The translations under genes and the position numbers were made by a program. Below, one piece after another: positions 1 through 28,100 of a DNA stretch of 64,000 bases. The notes beneath the pieces are model-generated. The model saw nothing but the letters and a program-made list of their open reading frames with translations, had not been told where the DNA came from and searched no databases. Location of the stretch: positions 21,287,703-21,351,702 of the forward strand of contig JABBOT010000007.1 in NCBI GenBank assembly GCA_016165875.1, read 5' to 3'. Origin of the DNA: Acanthopleura granulata (lineage: Eukaryota > Mollusca > Polyplacophora > Chitonida > Chitonidae). Position 1 is the first letter of the stretch. Every line of letters begins with the position of its first letter.

Positions 1-1379
1 CTCGATTGGAAGTGCACCAATAACAGGTCATTAATGGTGCCATGCTGTTAGTAAAACAAACACTGAGTAACCTTACAGATAGCTTTCACTACCTTACACT
101 TGTGCGTGTAGTTACTGATTGGCTATATGAACAAAACTCTTGCCGAGCATATACAAGTTTCATGTTTACTGTCACAGGCGTGTTGTAAATACACATGCTT
201 GACACCTAAACTAAACATGGCAGTGTTTGTTTTGTAATGACAGTCGACAGCCCTAATTATCCAGCTTAACAAGATAAGAATGCACACACTCAGACCATGC
301 CTTCAGTTCCTCTACTGTTTCAATGTCCAGATGTTCATGTACAATGTATTGCTCTGCTACACAGCTCAGCTTATATGTACATGCGGTTCCAAATCTGTAT
401 GACGTTAATTCAACATTGTGTGCGTGCCTGCGTGTGTAGACACAATATATACAGAATTTTAGTGAAGAAAGCAATTATCAAAGCAGAAACATATGTACCT
501 GTCATTGTGATATACCAAATGGTCTACTGATAACACTGTGACTCACGACTACACAATTTGGCTCAGTTATATAAATGTGTACAGATTACGAGACAGGTGT
601 CAAAAAGCAGACATGTTATACTGAGTTACTAGTTAGCAGAAAGTCATCATTTCCCTTCCTCTGTATGAAGGGGTAAAGCCAATTAGACAGACATGAAACT
701 TGCTCAAAGTATTTCACGAATGTACATCAATTGATTCTGGAATTTCATCAGATTTTAGGTTGAAATCAGGCCAGCACGTATGACAATATCCAAAACTCAT
801 ACCATATGAGTGTGTGAACGTGGCATTCATTATGGTTATGAAAACATGAAGATATTTTAAATTAGCTCCTATCATATCAACAGGTTCAAAGAAATAGTGA
901 GAGTTGTTCCCCCTTACCCATTCCCACACTGAACATACAGTAAGGCCTTGTGTGCATGTAAGCGTTTTCTGCAAGTTAACCACGTTGGCAGTTAGTGTGG
1001 AATTCTCTCATGAAGCCAGTTAGGTGCATGTGCACCTAGGCATGCTGTTCGAAGCAGGGCCCAGATAAGCAACGCTATCAACAGCCTTGGATTACTGCTT
1101 ATTTAGTCCACAAGAGCATATCCTCAATAGATGGCATTCCAGTCTTTGAAATATCATCATTTTGCTGCATTATTAGAAGTCTGTTTGAGTGGAGACAATA
1201 TGTTGATAATATTGGTGTCAATACTGTTAATGTCTGAAATCTTCTGTGGTGTTCTGAAAATGTCTCTAAAAGAAATTCATATATCGGATTGCCTGCCCTA
1301 ACAAATCAAGGCCTTGAATGACAGTGGGAAGACTTATTCAAACCCATCTCTTTCTTATAAGCCAAGCTGATGAGCTTAC
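1..1379. other. Downstream flank or intron of CDC14
   Basis: Exon 13 ends with a splice donor, so this stretch should be CDC14 intron and possibly later exon(s). No convincing final CDC14 exon was found. A coding-like minus-strand stretch at about 253-360 (HEHLDIETVEELKAW) matches nothing I recognise and lacks clear splice sites. Confidence 0.5.
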
Positions 1380-17978
<16,599 letters not shown>

Positions 17979-18249
17979 AATTTGAACTGTTTTTGCGTTG
18001 GGGTGAATGTTGAGAACGACGGCTTCGAAAACTGACCGATACTGCCGGAATTTCTTCCAAATCTCTAGTACACAGGCTTCTAAAACTTGACAAAGAGCGC
18101 GTGGTGCTTCCTTCAAATCGTCCAGTTTGTTGCCGACACTGTCGGTGGCTGTATAACAAAGGATCGGAGCCGAGTTTTGACAACATAAGTGAGAAATTGA
18201 CGAAATCAGGTGGTGTCTTGAGATGAGTTGTTAACGTCCACAGCCATGT

Positions 18250-18360
18250 TTGAAAACGAGAGAGACGGCGACCACAGTCACGTGACGGCCTTCTCACCAA
18301 TCGAGCACGCGACGACAATGGTAGCCATGGCGATCGGGCAGTGGGCCAATCAGAACTTGT
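18250..18360 (-). promoter_or_regulatory. CDC14: Probable CDC14 promoter region
   Basis: About 270-380 bases upstream of the CDC14 start codon this stretch is richer in GC and CpG than its surroundings. It holds a perfect palindromic E-box GTCACGTGAC (18277-18286), the form bound by USF/MITF/TFE factors, and two CCAAT pentamers (18297-18301 and 18346-18350). No TATA box is evident. Promoter function is inferred from position and motifs. Confidence 0.45.
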
Positions 18361-21300
18361 TCCTTCATCAAACAGTAACTGTAATTTTTACTACCGTATT
18401 TACCTTGACTTCGAATACGTCACATTGCGGGCTTAATGAAGCGAATTAAAAGGTGAAGAATGGGTAATAATTAGCCTATAATCACGAAACCGGTTCAACA
18501 TTTTCAATTGGAGCTTCACAGATAGAATATCTAATTAGTTATGAAGGTCAGAATGAAATAGGCCTAAGTAACACGGAGTATGCGGGGGTGGGGAAAATGA
18601 ACAGCAAAAATAGCAGAGAGTCTGTTTTAAATGTACTGTTAAGAGATCAAGTCCAGATTTAGCAACCTTTTACATATTGTAACTATGAAGTACCGATACA
18701 GAAATATCATAATTATATATTGGTCCTGATACCGGTATATTTGTGGATTTTTGGGGAGGATTTTTTTCCTCTCTTTATTTATTTATTTATTTATTGATAT
18801 ATTGTTGTTATTATTATTGTTGTTTTTATTGCTGCTATTATCATTATTATGTACTACTATTATCATTATTATTATTATTTACTCTGGAGGTTATTATTAT
18901 TTTGTTATTTATTTGTCTCCATACCAAAAAATGAAAAAAAAATTAAAGGCTCCTGAGTCATGTATCAGAATTAGATTAATTTTCCAGACCCTTATATCTC
19001 ATCACCGTCGAAGCGGTGTAATTTGCTTCAAGTTCAGTATCATGCTGCACAAAGCAAATACACGCACATGTATGTAATTAGAGAAATTTTATTAATTTAC
19101 TCACTACGACAACTGTCATATATTAGGCTTGTGATGCTTGGGTTGAGAACTCGGTCGGGAAAGTTAATTAAGTTTTGTTTATAAGTATAGACATGTAAGT
19201 GTCAGTTAAATAAGATATAATCAGGAAATATATCAGTTAGTGCAATGAAAAAGTGAACAAAATGTGAAAACTTCAGAAATGATGACAATTGATGCCGTTT
19301 GATAAATTTGCTGTTTTCTTTCTCGCATTAGAGGGGGATAACTCTTTGAAGCCTAAAAAATGAAGTTATCTCCTCTATCTCCGCATCTTTTTGTGGAAAT
19401 AATCGCGACAGAACTAGTCTTTTTTCACTTTCAATCCGTGTATATGAAGAATATATATATATATGTATTCGTGTCAACGATTCGTTATGTGCATATAGCC
19501 CGTGGGCCTGCATATAACATGTGCAGTTCCAAATAGTCACACAACAGTTTGAATGCTTAGGGCTTTCACAAATTGCGCGAACCGATGATACGACATGTAC
19601 CGGTATGACAAGCTTAAAGATCGCTCAAAAATAGCTTAAAGATTTTATTCCGTAATTGCATTCAACAATAAACTCATTATGAAGTGCTGTAGGCTTTCTG
19701 GAGCGACGGCGGTCAAGCCGTTTCTTACTGTATAAGTATATAAGTACTCTAGCCTACATGTAGGTCACAGAAGTTCATTACCTTTGATCTAACCACGGAG
19801 GCTTGAATGACATATTGAAATGCTTTTTTCTTTTTTCTTATAGCAGTCAGAGATGCACAGAGACATTTTAGTATTCTTATACGAAGTGGCTGTTCGGGAG
19901 ACGAATACTTCTGTTCAATCACATCTCGAATGCTTAACATTTTGACTAATTTTTTTCGTACATACCCACAATTGCAAAGCCACATATATGTACATCAGTT
20001 CCTGAACGAGGATTTATTAACATGCACACGTAGAACCTTAATCCACAACATACAGACATTATGATAAAACAACTTTTAAAAAAGACCTGCAGCATATATT
20101 CAACATACATGTTGCGCGTATAGTTTGCGTTTTGTTTACGTCATCTTATTTGCATGTGTTTAATATTTTAGGTCAAACCCTACAGCTAAGAAAATTTACT
20201 TATTTATGTGCATTTTAAGCTTTTATCTTTGAATGAATGGATCCAGTCTCCATTGGTATACATGTCTGGTTTAGTGCATGCAAATACACAGTGGGGATTA
20301 GGCCTAGCAAACAACAAGGACTCATCCTGATGTGTAATTCTCGTGTCACAAAGCTGTGGTCATTACCTTGACCACTGACAATACCATGGCAATCACATAC
20401 ATGCATGCGAGACCTGTAGGCCTACTCAGCTGTTTCATTTAGCCATGGATGTACATGTAAAATACATAGGTATATATATATATATGTATTACATAATCAC
20501 AACCTATTCCACTTACAGGCCGATTTTGCCTCGAGAATATATTCTAGATTCGAACTTCTCACGGATGAAATTGGCCATCTTTTTTTTTCTTTCACATTTG
20601 AATTTATTATCGTCTCCTTAAAAGATGAAAACCAGGCGAGTCTGAATTATAAATAGCGCATGCTTTAAATCTGGCAAAACATATAGGCTAAGGTCTTGTA
20701 ATCCAAGTCGTATTTTCTCAAGTTTCCCATCCACGAATTGATAAGAGGGATTAACTCACTGAGGGGGATTACCTGCATGCATGTTTTGCATAGTTATTTG
20801 TGTTTTATGAGACAATTTGCGATTTAAGGATACAAGAACCCTTCAGGACTGAAATTTGGTGATTTTTTTTATTTCAAATTTTTATTCTCCATTTTATTAT
20901 ATATTTCCTTTCTCATAAAGATGAAAACCAAATTGGAATTTTAGGCGTGAAGACCTTAAATCAGACTAAAGAAATAAATTGTTGTGAGCTAAGGCATGCA
21001 GTTTTGTATTCCTAAAGTGCCTCCTGATTGTAGGGAGACTAACTGAGTGAAGCAGGATTACCTACTGTGAATAGACACGCCCCTGGTAAATATGTATTGA
21101 GACCTATACTTACACTTGTCTATAAACTAAAATCGCATCACTATTTGTCCAGACGTCTGTTCAAACACGCACCAAGGATCTGAAATACGTGTTAACAAAA
21201 TTAATAGCTTGAGGGGCCATTTGAGGAAGTGCTTATGCACACATTGCAACAGGTTTTGCTCAGACCTGTTAAGATACAACAGCGATTTAAGTGGGTTGAT

Positions 21301-21850
21301 GTATTCATAACATTATATTGTTAACGAAGTTTGTCACAAATGATGGTCTTCAGGATATACTTTATACATAAAAAGCTCTGAGATTTGGCACACTTGTAGT
21401 TTAAATGATTAACGGTACTCAAAACAATGCAAGATGAACATTAAAAACCTGTGGAGTAGTTTTTTTTGTTTTTTGGTTTTAATAGTAAACTATACACCTT
21501 AACAAATGAAAACTTGAAAATTTACAATGTTGAAAATTGACCAAAAATGGCTCTGATTTAAAAAGATATATTTTCTCTTTATTTTCATTAATCAGACATG
21601 CCTGCAGTTACGTAACATTCGAAAATGTTTTTGAAATCAGCAGCGCATTAACTTTCAGAACAGATATACATATGGCTACATTCGATTATTATTTTGACCT
21701 ACACAGTGATAATTTTGCGTAATAACTTTATATCCTTGAAATATATCTAGTGTTACTTTGCTCGAAAACGCGATCGATATTGTGCATATCTTACCCCATG
21801 AAATATTACAGGCCTATGTATTCTTTCCTCTTTCGTTTTTGTCAAACTGT
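18361..21850. other. Intergenic region between CDC14 and PRXL2C, left part
   Basis: No gene seen. Contains a (TTATT)n/(TTA)n low-complexity tract (about 18775-18905), a short inverted repeat at 19330-19376 (arms around AGAGGGGGATAACT), an AT dinucleotide run near 20470, and a weak local duplication (20560-20800 against 20850-21070, both with AAAGATGAAAACCA and GGATTACCT). Confidence 0.6.
18775..18905. repeat. TTATT/TTA low-complexity tract
   Basis: Interrupted run of TTTA, TTA and TTG units. The open frames across it are artefacts of composition. Confidence 0.9.
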
Positions 21851-21852
21851 GG

Positions 21853-21924
21853 ATGGCCCCTGTCGTATTTAAGTGAAATATAGTTGAGTACAACGTAAAA
21901 CGCCAGTCAAATAAATAAATCAAC
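21853..21924 (+). mobile_element. SINE family 1, 3' tail fragment
   Basis: Only the last part survives: GTCGTATTTAAGTGAAATAT, then CAACGTAAAACGCC and a (CAAATAAATAAAT) tail. Confidence 0.75.
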
Positions 21925-22878
21925 ATGTTGTTTTTGTCGAATGTCGTCCTGGCAGGAGGTGGAGGACGGGGGAAGAGGGGGGGGATTCATTCACATAGTT
22001 GTGAGATTGCATGTATATTACTTTCAGCTCACTTGCCTTTATAATCATGGTCATCTATGAATACAGCTGGGTATATACACTAAGTGAATTGTAATGACAG
22101 TGATTTCCACAACGACACCACAAACATTGTGTCAGCGTTGATTACATGTGATAAGCCACAGCTCATATGCCACGCAACACCACGTGACATGCATCATAAG
22201 GGGCATTCAGGAACGCGATGAGTTAGTAGTTGTAAAATATGTGAATTATTCCAGGGTTTTAAAAATACTAATACTAATAAATAAAAACTGTTCCCTGTCC
22301 ACATTTGTGCCCAAGTGTACACCAAGAGCACACAGTCTGTACAGAAGTACTTGTGAACAAATAACACCATTCTCACCGGGGTGCCATCCGGGGAGAGTGT
22401 TTATAAACACAGGACAACGGGTTTTACTTTGACCTGTCATGGTAAAACACCTAAAATGCACACTTCATTATCCATGGTAATTTTTTACATATCTATTAAT
22501 GACATCTTTTGCCACACACATGATGCTTTTCCAGACATTTTGCTGATATATCTCCTCCGTATAAATTCCTGTTTATACCAGAGAATCGTGACTTTTCCGC
22601 CAACAAATAGGTTTGAAATTTCCCACATGTGTGTGAATATTAATTTGATGGTAGCCAAAGAAAACTGGAAAATTGCTAAACTTTTTGGACCTTGTGAAAG
22701 TTGACATAAACAACGCTTTCAAAGTTTCTTTCGATCTATATCTTTTGCACTTAGTGAACATAAAGTTTTCAAAAATCAGAACTGTTTTTTTTTAATGCTA
22801 TATTTAGACAATTTCAACATTTCCAAAGTATATATGTATTGCCCGAGTGCACATGCTGTTTTATCAAACTAAAGACTG

Positions 22879-23109
22879 GTGCAGCACAGTGACCCAGAAG
22901 CCTCCCACCAATGCAGTCACCGTGAGTTCAAGTTCAATGTATGCTGGCTTCCTCTCCTGTTGTACGTGGGAAAGTCTGCCAGAAACCTGCGAATGGTCGT
23001 GGGTTTCCCTCGGCTCTGCCCGATTTCCTCTCACAATAATGCTGGCCGCCGTTGTATAAGTGAAATATTCTTGAGTACGGCGTAAAACACCAATCAAAGA
23101 AATAAAAAA
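22879..23109 (+). mobile_element. SINE family 1, near full-length
   Basis: Forward copy missing the first part of the tRNA-like head. Modules CAGTGACCCAGAAGCCTC, CTGGCTTCCTCTCC, TGGTCGTGGGTTTCC, ATAATGCTGGCCGCCG, then ATTCTTGAGTACGGCG and an A-rich tail. Open frames on both strands here come from the SINE. Confidence 0.9.
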
Positions 23110-23180
23110 ATTCCCTGCTTAAGTCAGGAATCGAACCCACACCTCATATTGAATATAACAACTGAAAGACACAAGTCACA
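23110..23180 (-). repeat. tRNA-like fragment next to the SINE
   Basis: The minus strand reads GGTGTGGGTTCGATTCCTG, a good T-arm/B-box sequence, but no cloverleaf can be completed. It is a tRNA-derived repeat head in opposite orientation to the adjoining SINE, not a functional tRNA gene. Confidence 0.45.
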
Positions 23181-24985
23181 ACCATTTCTCGACATAGCTG
23201 TTTGATAGATTGTTTACTTGTAATTTTAGTGTTAGAGGTTATTTGTAACCTCTGGGGAACCGACGGCCATCCTTATCTATATTAATAACCTGCCTAACAT
23301 ACATGTATGTGAAATAAAAGGCACTACAATTCAAACCATTATTCCCGGAAATATGAAACATTGAAACAATGGAAAAAATATTTATTTATTTTATTCATCA
23401 GGTATATTAGAAGTAAATAAAACAATTCAAGTAATAAATGATTCCTTAAAATATAATGCACATGTATGCTTGACATCTGTAAATTATGTAGGTAATATAA
23501 CACTGACATGGAAATACTGACCCCACTTTACTGACATGCAATTTTCTGCATTGAAGAGATGCAAATTTCTTCACTAAACAATCATGAAGAATATAGCCAA
23601 TTTTATAGCCTTGTAATGCATTTATGGACTCAAAATACAAATAAACATTGAGCAATTTTTAAAATAATGTGACGCAAATTTTACAGGTAAAGAAAAGTTC
23701 ACTGACCCCACAAATCTCTTTAGAATGAAAAGAATTAAACAACTATGGATTTCACACATAAGTCTAAGTTCAAACCACAAATATATCAGTATAAGTACAT
23801 ACTGCATGCATTTTCAGAGGAACTGGGTATCAACGACGTGACAAAACAGCTTTAGCAGTAATACATCTCTCACGCTTATGATCTCTGAGCAACATCTACA
23901 TACACAAGTATTTAAAACTGCGTGAGCTTCGACTGGACCAACCCATTTCTTCACAAAAACTTTCAGGTGTAACCACTTTTGTCATTTACACATGCAGCAT
24001 ACACATCCCATCTGATTATAAATTGCCAGGAAATGTTAATGCGCCCCAAAGAAGCATATCCACTGATATGACAAAGCCACGGTATGGTCTTGAACAACAG
24101 GCCAAAAAATAAATAGATAAATACGTGAACAAATACTGTCACCAATCTTCTGAATTGTTCATTTTGTTGGGATTGAATATCATAGTTTGTAAAAAACAAA
24201 GACATTTTGGAAAAATTTTCTCCTAAACTGACGTAATAAGTGATAGTATATAAGACAAGCAAGCATGCTATAGGTCCAGAAGCCTCAAGTAACACTGGTT
24301 TGTTCTCAGTAAGTTATAACATTACATTTTAAAATCAGCTTCAACAAGTACATGTATGTCAGCATTTACTCTCATGAACTGTCCATTCATCCTATTACGA
24401 GCAAACATGTGGCTGGCAGTCAGTCAAATGAGCGCTGTTCATACATGGTTGCAGTCTTTGTCTGAGTTGTTAAAATAAAGCCGACTGAGCAAAATGTCCT
24501 ACACTGCTGCAGAAGTGTCCTATTGGTCATCAGCAAGGTAATCCGGCTGGACGAAGCTATCGTAGTATGTCAGATCCGCTTTAATAGCAATGAACAGACA
24601 TCGTGACAGTGGTCATGGTGGTGATGTTGGTGTTGTCTTACACGAAGGAAAAACCCAGCACTTGACCAGGTACAGGGCACTAGCAACATCAGGAATAAAC
24701 TACTAGAGATGGAAGCAAACACTAGGCTGGAATTTCACTCCATTTATACATGCATGTTAAAGACAAGGGGGCACATATCTACACTGTTTTTGTGAGCATT
24801 TCCTGTACACTCACCGCACCAGAAAATAACATTAAAAGCAAGGTGTCGTTAAATCACTTGGCGTGTACAGATCTGAGTGGCTAGAGTAGGGCTTATGCCT
24901 ACATAATGATGATCCAGTTATAGATGATGACATAGGATTAATGACTGCAACGGAAAAGATGTGAATGACGAAGACATCACCCTCA
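23181..24985 (-). other. Probable PRXL2C 3'UTR and downstream flank
   Basis: No coding signal. The PRXL2C 3'UTR must begin at 24985 and run to lower coordinates. Minus-strand AATAAA-type signals are abundant near 23380-23395, but none can be singled out as the poly(A) site. Confidence 0.4.
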
Positions 24986-25113
24986 TCACAAAACCTGTAT
25001 CCTTGGATCTTTCTGGAAGCTGACCTGCTGCACCCCTGCCTTCGTTAGCAGGTCGTTGATTGGCATATGATCTGATGAGGACTGATCATGGTGAGCAAAG
25101 TGTAACACATCAC
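24986..25113 (-). CDS. PRXL2C: PRXL2C exon 7 (last coding exon)
   Basis: 128 nt, residues 183-224 and stop. Encodes DVLHFAHHDQSSSDHMPIN and then DLLTKAGVQQVSF, ending QVL. Matches the family's HF-H-D-N--DH-PIN terminal motif. The acceptor is ATTTCAG|GTGATG. The 3'UTR continues to lower coordinates; I could not fix its end. Confidence 0.93.
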
Positions 25114-28100
25114 CTGAAATGAAAATTACAAAATATTCACATGTAAATAGCCATTACCATGACTATCGATGCAGGAAACTAAAGAACAAAGTTCTGCCTA
25201 AACAACTGCACCTGGCTGCATCCTTGACAAACTTCCTAACATGAAGCCGCAGATAAGCAATGGGCAGTTCGATAAAGAAAGGCCATTCTCCCTATTTCTA
25301 AAACATGAACAAGTAATTTGATATGATTACAAATCACGGGTGTCAATCTGAGTTTGCATTCTTTTACGTTAACCATTTTCTTTCCTCGATCTATCCTATC
25401 ACGAGAAGTGGTCTTTATCTTTGCGAAATGTTCTAATCCTGAGTTGTTGTGGGAGTTAATAGGTTTGGGAGTTTGTTTAAGTCAGTATTTCCAGGTTGAG
25501 TGTTAAGTGTATCTCCATTGACAGCATCAGAGGCCTGAGACCATATTTTGTCTGTATTTCCAGCTGAAGGTAACATATGTTACGTGTCTGTCTGGGCATG
25601 AAAACTTCATCAATGACTGTCATGGCAGCCCAAAGTTTTGCATGTGTCTGTCTCTGCAGCTTGACAATTTTGTCTGCCTATATCCTGACAGATTGGACGT
25701 GCTTTATTTAGACTTGCAGCTTGAGGCTTTGTCTATGATGTCTATTCTGTCAGTGTGAGGGTATTGTCTGTGTCTATCCTGGTATGTGTACTGTATGTGT
25801 GTGTGTGTACCGTACATACCAGGCCCTAGTACAAAGGCCTCTCCCTGCTGTTTCTCATCTATGTCTGTGTCTATTCTGTTAGTGTGAGGGTATTGTCTGT
25901 GTCTATCCTGGCATGTGTACTGCACGTGTGTCTCTGCACCATACATACCAAACCCCAGTATAAAGGCCTCTCCCTGCCGTTTCACATCTATGTCTGTGTC
26001 TATTCTGTCAGTGTGAGGGTATTGTCTGTGTCTATCCTGGCATGTGTACTGCATGTGTGTCTGTGCACCATACATACCAAACCCCAGTATAAAGGCCTCT
26101 CCCTGCCGTTTCACATCTATGTCTATGTCTATTCTGTCAGTGTGAGGGTATTGTCTGTGTCTATCCTGATATGTGTACTGTATGTGTGTCTGTGCACCAT
26201 ACATACCAGGCCCCATTATAAAGGCCCCTCCCTGCTGTTTCACGTCTCCCTGGAACTCGTTGGGGGACTTCATCGCTCTCCAGGTACTGGACAGTACGCC
26301 CATGACCACACCAGACTTTATATGCTTGCTCTCTGTAAAAATACCAAGTGCTCAGTATTAATTTCATAGCAGGTTTGTCACCTTAGGATTATATCACTTA
26401 CATTACTATAACCTAATTTCCAGATGAGTTGAGTTACAACAGATCAGTGCAGTGCTGCATGTTCCCAGCTAGTGATTCCATACCACACTTATTGGTAAAA
26501 ACTTTACAGTGACTAATTTTCGAAGTTTTGCATGCACCATGGCAGAATTACATGTTCTGTACATGAATGGTTGAAGCTTGAGGTTATAAGATCTTACTGT
26601 AGGGGTTGCCATGGTCTAGCTTCACCACACAGTTAAACGCCTTGTAAACCGTTCGCTCAGGATCGCAGTAGAGAGTGTACTGATATCCTGTCAACTTCTT
26701 AAAACCCTGAAATATCAAAGACGACATAATTAATCCTGTTCAACTTATCAAACAGCAATCAGTACACACACGTGACAGAGATATGCATGCATTTAACAGT
26801 GAAGGTAAAATACACTGAGTTGTTTCAATTTTGAAATCTCCACATATTATACAAGAGGGCTAAATAAGACGTGTCGAATAGCTGTATGAGCCCTACTGTA
26901 TATCCACCATGTCCAAGATCATAAACATGAAGCTGAGAATTGTTTTTCTTCATGCTAATGACTGCCTATGGCAGATAATGAAGACTTTATCACCAGCAGC
27001 CAGTTTCACAGCACACTTTTTGATTCCTGTCTGACTATATAGGAAGACAAATCAGTACTGATTCATTTTCTTATTTTGTATCCTTTCCTTCATTCGTTTG
27101 AAACTGCTGCAATCTGACAAACTTGCGGACATAAACCGCAGACAAACTAGGCAGCAGGAGCAGGACTCCTCAGTCTAATGTGACCTTACTGGTCAAGTTT
27201 TTGTGAATATCTGGCAGAAGCACTCAGCTCACTTAGCCAGTGAGGGCTGTTTTGAACATTTACAACCACATCATACAATATTTATAATATTTTTAGTTTT
27301 CACACACGAATCATGTTGACTTACCTGAATGAACTTGTGCGCTGCAGGACCCAACACCACCAGTCTGACATCTGCTTCCTGAAGAGTGACAAATGAAGAA
27401 ATGTGAAATCCCAAACAGTCTGCACAGAACAATGCTCTTAAAGTTTTGTCTGAAGTCATTTTACATATTATTTCAGTCAAGATGATCATAAACAAAATTG
27501 TGCAGATAGTGCCGTTTCACTTAAGCATCATGCCAGTCAGATTAGTACTGGTATAAAAGTCATGGATGCTCCACCCAGTCACTGTATACCCAGTGACACT
27601 AGATATGATATTCCGTAAAGACATAGTATACTGACAACACCCATGTGACAACCCACCCAGTCACAATACACCAACACTACACAGAAAACACTGTTGACAG
27701 TACAGTGATATTTTTCTAGCCAATTTCTTACCAAAAATTTGAACAAATCAGAAAACTCAATATTTTTCATCACCAATGTATGTAAAATGTATCTAAAACT
27801 CATTTATTCTATCAAAACTCAATACAAAATTTGTCTAAAACTCAATTTTCCAATATTTCTCATTGCGGTTACCACTATGAGAAAGTAGCTAGAAAAACCT
27901 CTCATCCCGTCCAGTCACAGCATTCTGTCAGCCGACGTGACATCTCACCCAAACAGAGCATACATGTACATGTATACATAGGACATGATGTCCCACCCAT
28001 TAATTAACAAATGTATACATATACATGCTTCCTGCATACATGTATTTATATGTATTTTTCATTCTGCACAGAAATTATGCACAATGGCAATAATACAGAA

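Noticed and set aside
22847..23140. Several overlapping 68-77-codon frames on both strands
   Set aside because: All are inside a SINE family 1 copy, whose GC-rich body gives chance open frames.
23110..23180. Functional tRNA gene
   Set aside because: Only a T-arm/B-box is present; acceptor stem, D-arm and anticodon arm cannot be formed.
25884..26369. 161-codon plus-strand open frame with repeated VCLCTIHTKPQYKG units
   Set aside because: It is the antisense of the PRXL2C exon 6 repeat array. The open frame follows from the three-divisible period.
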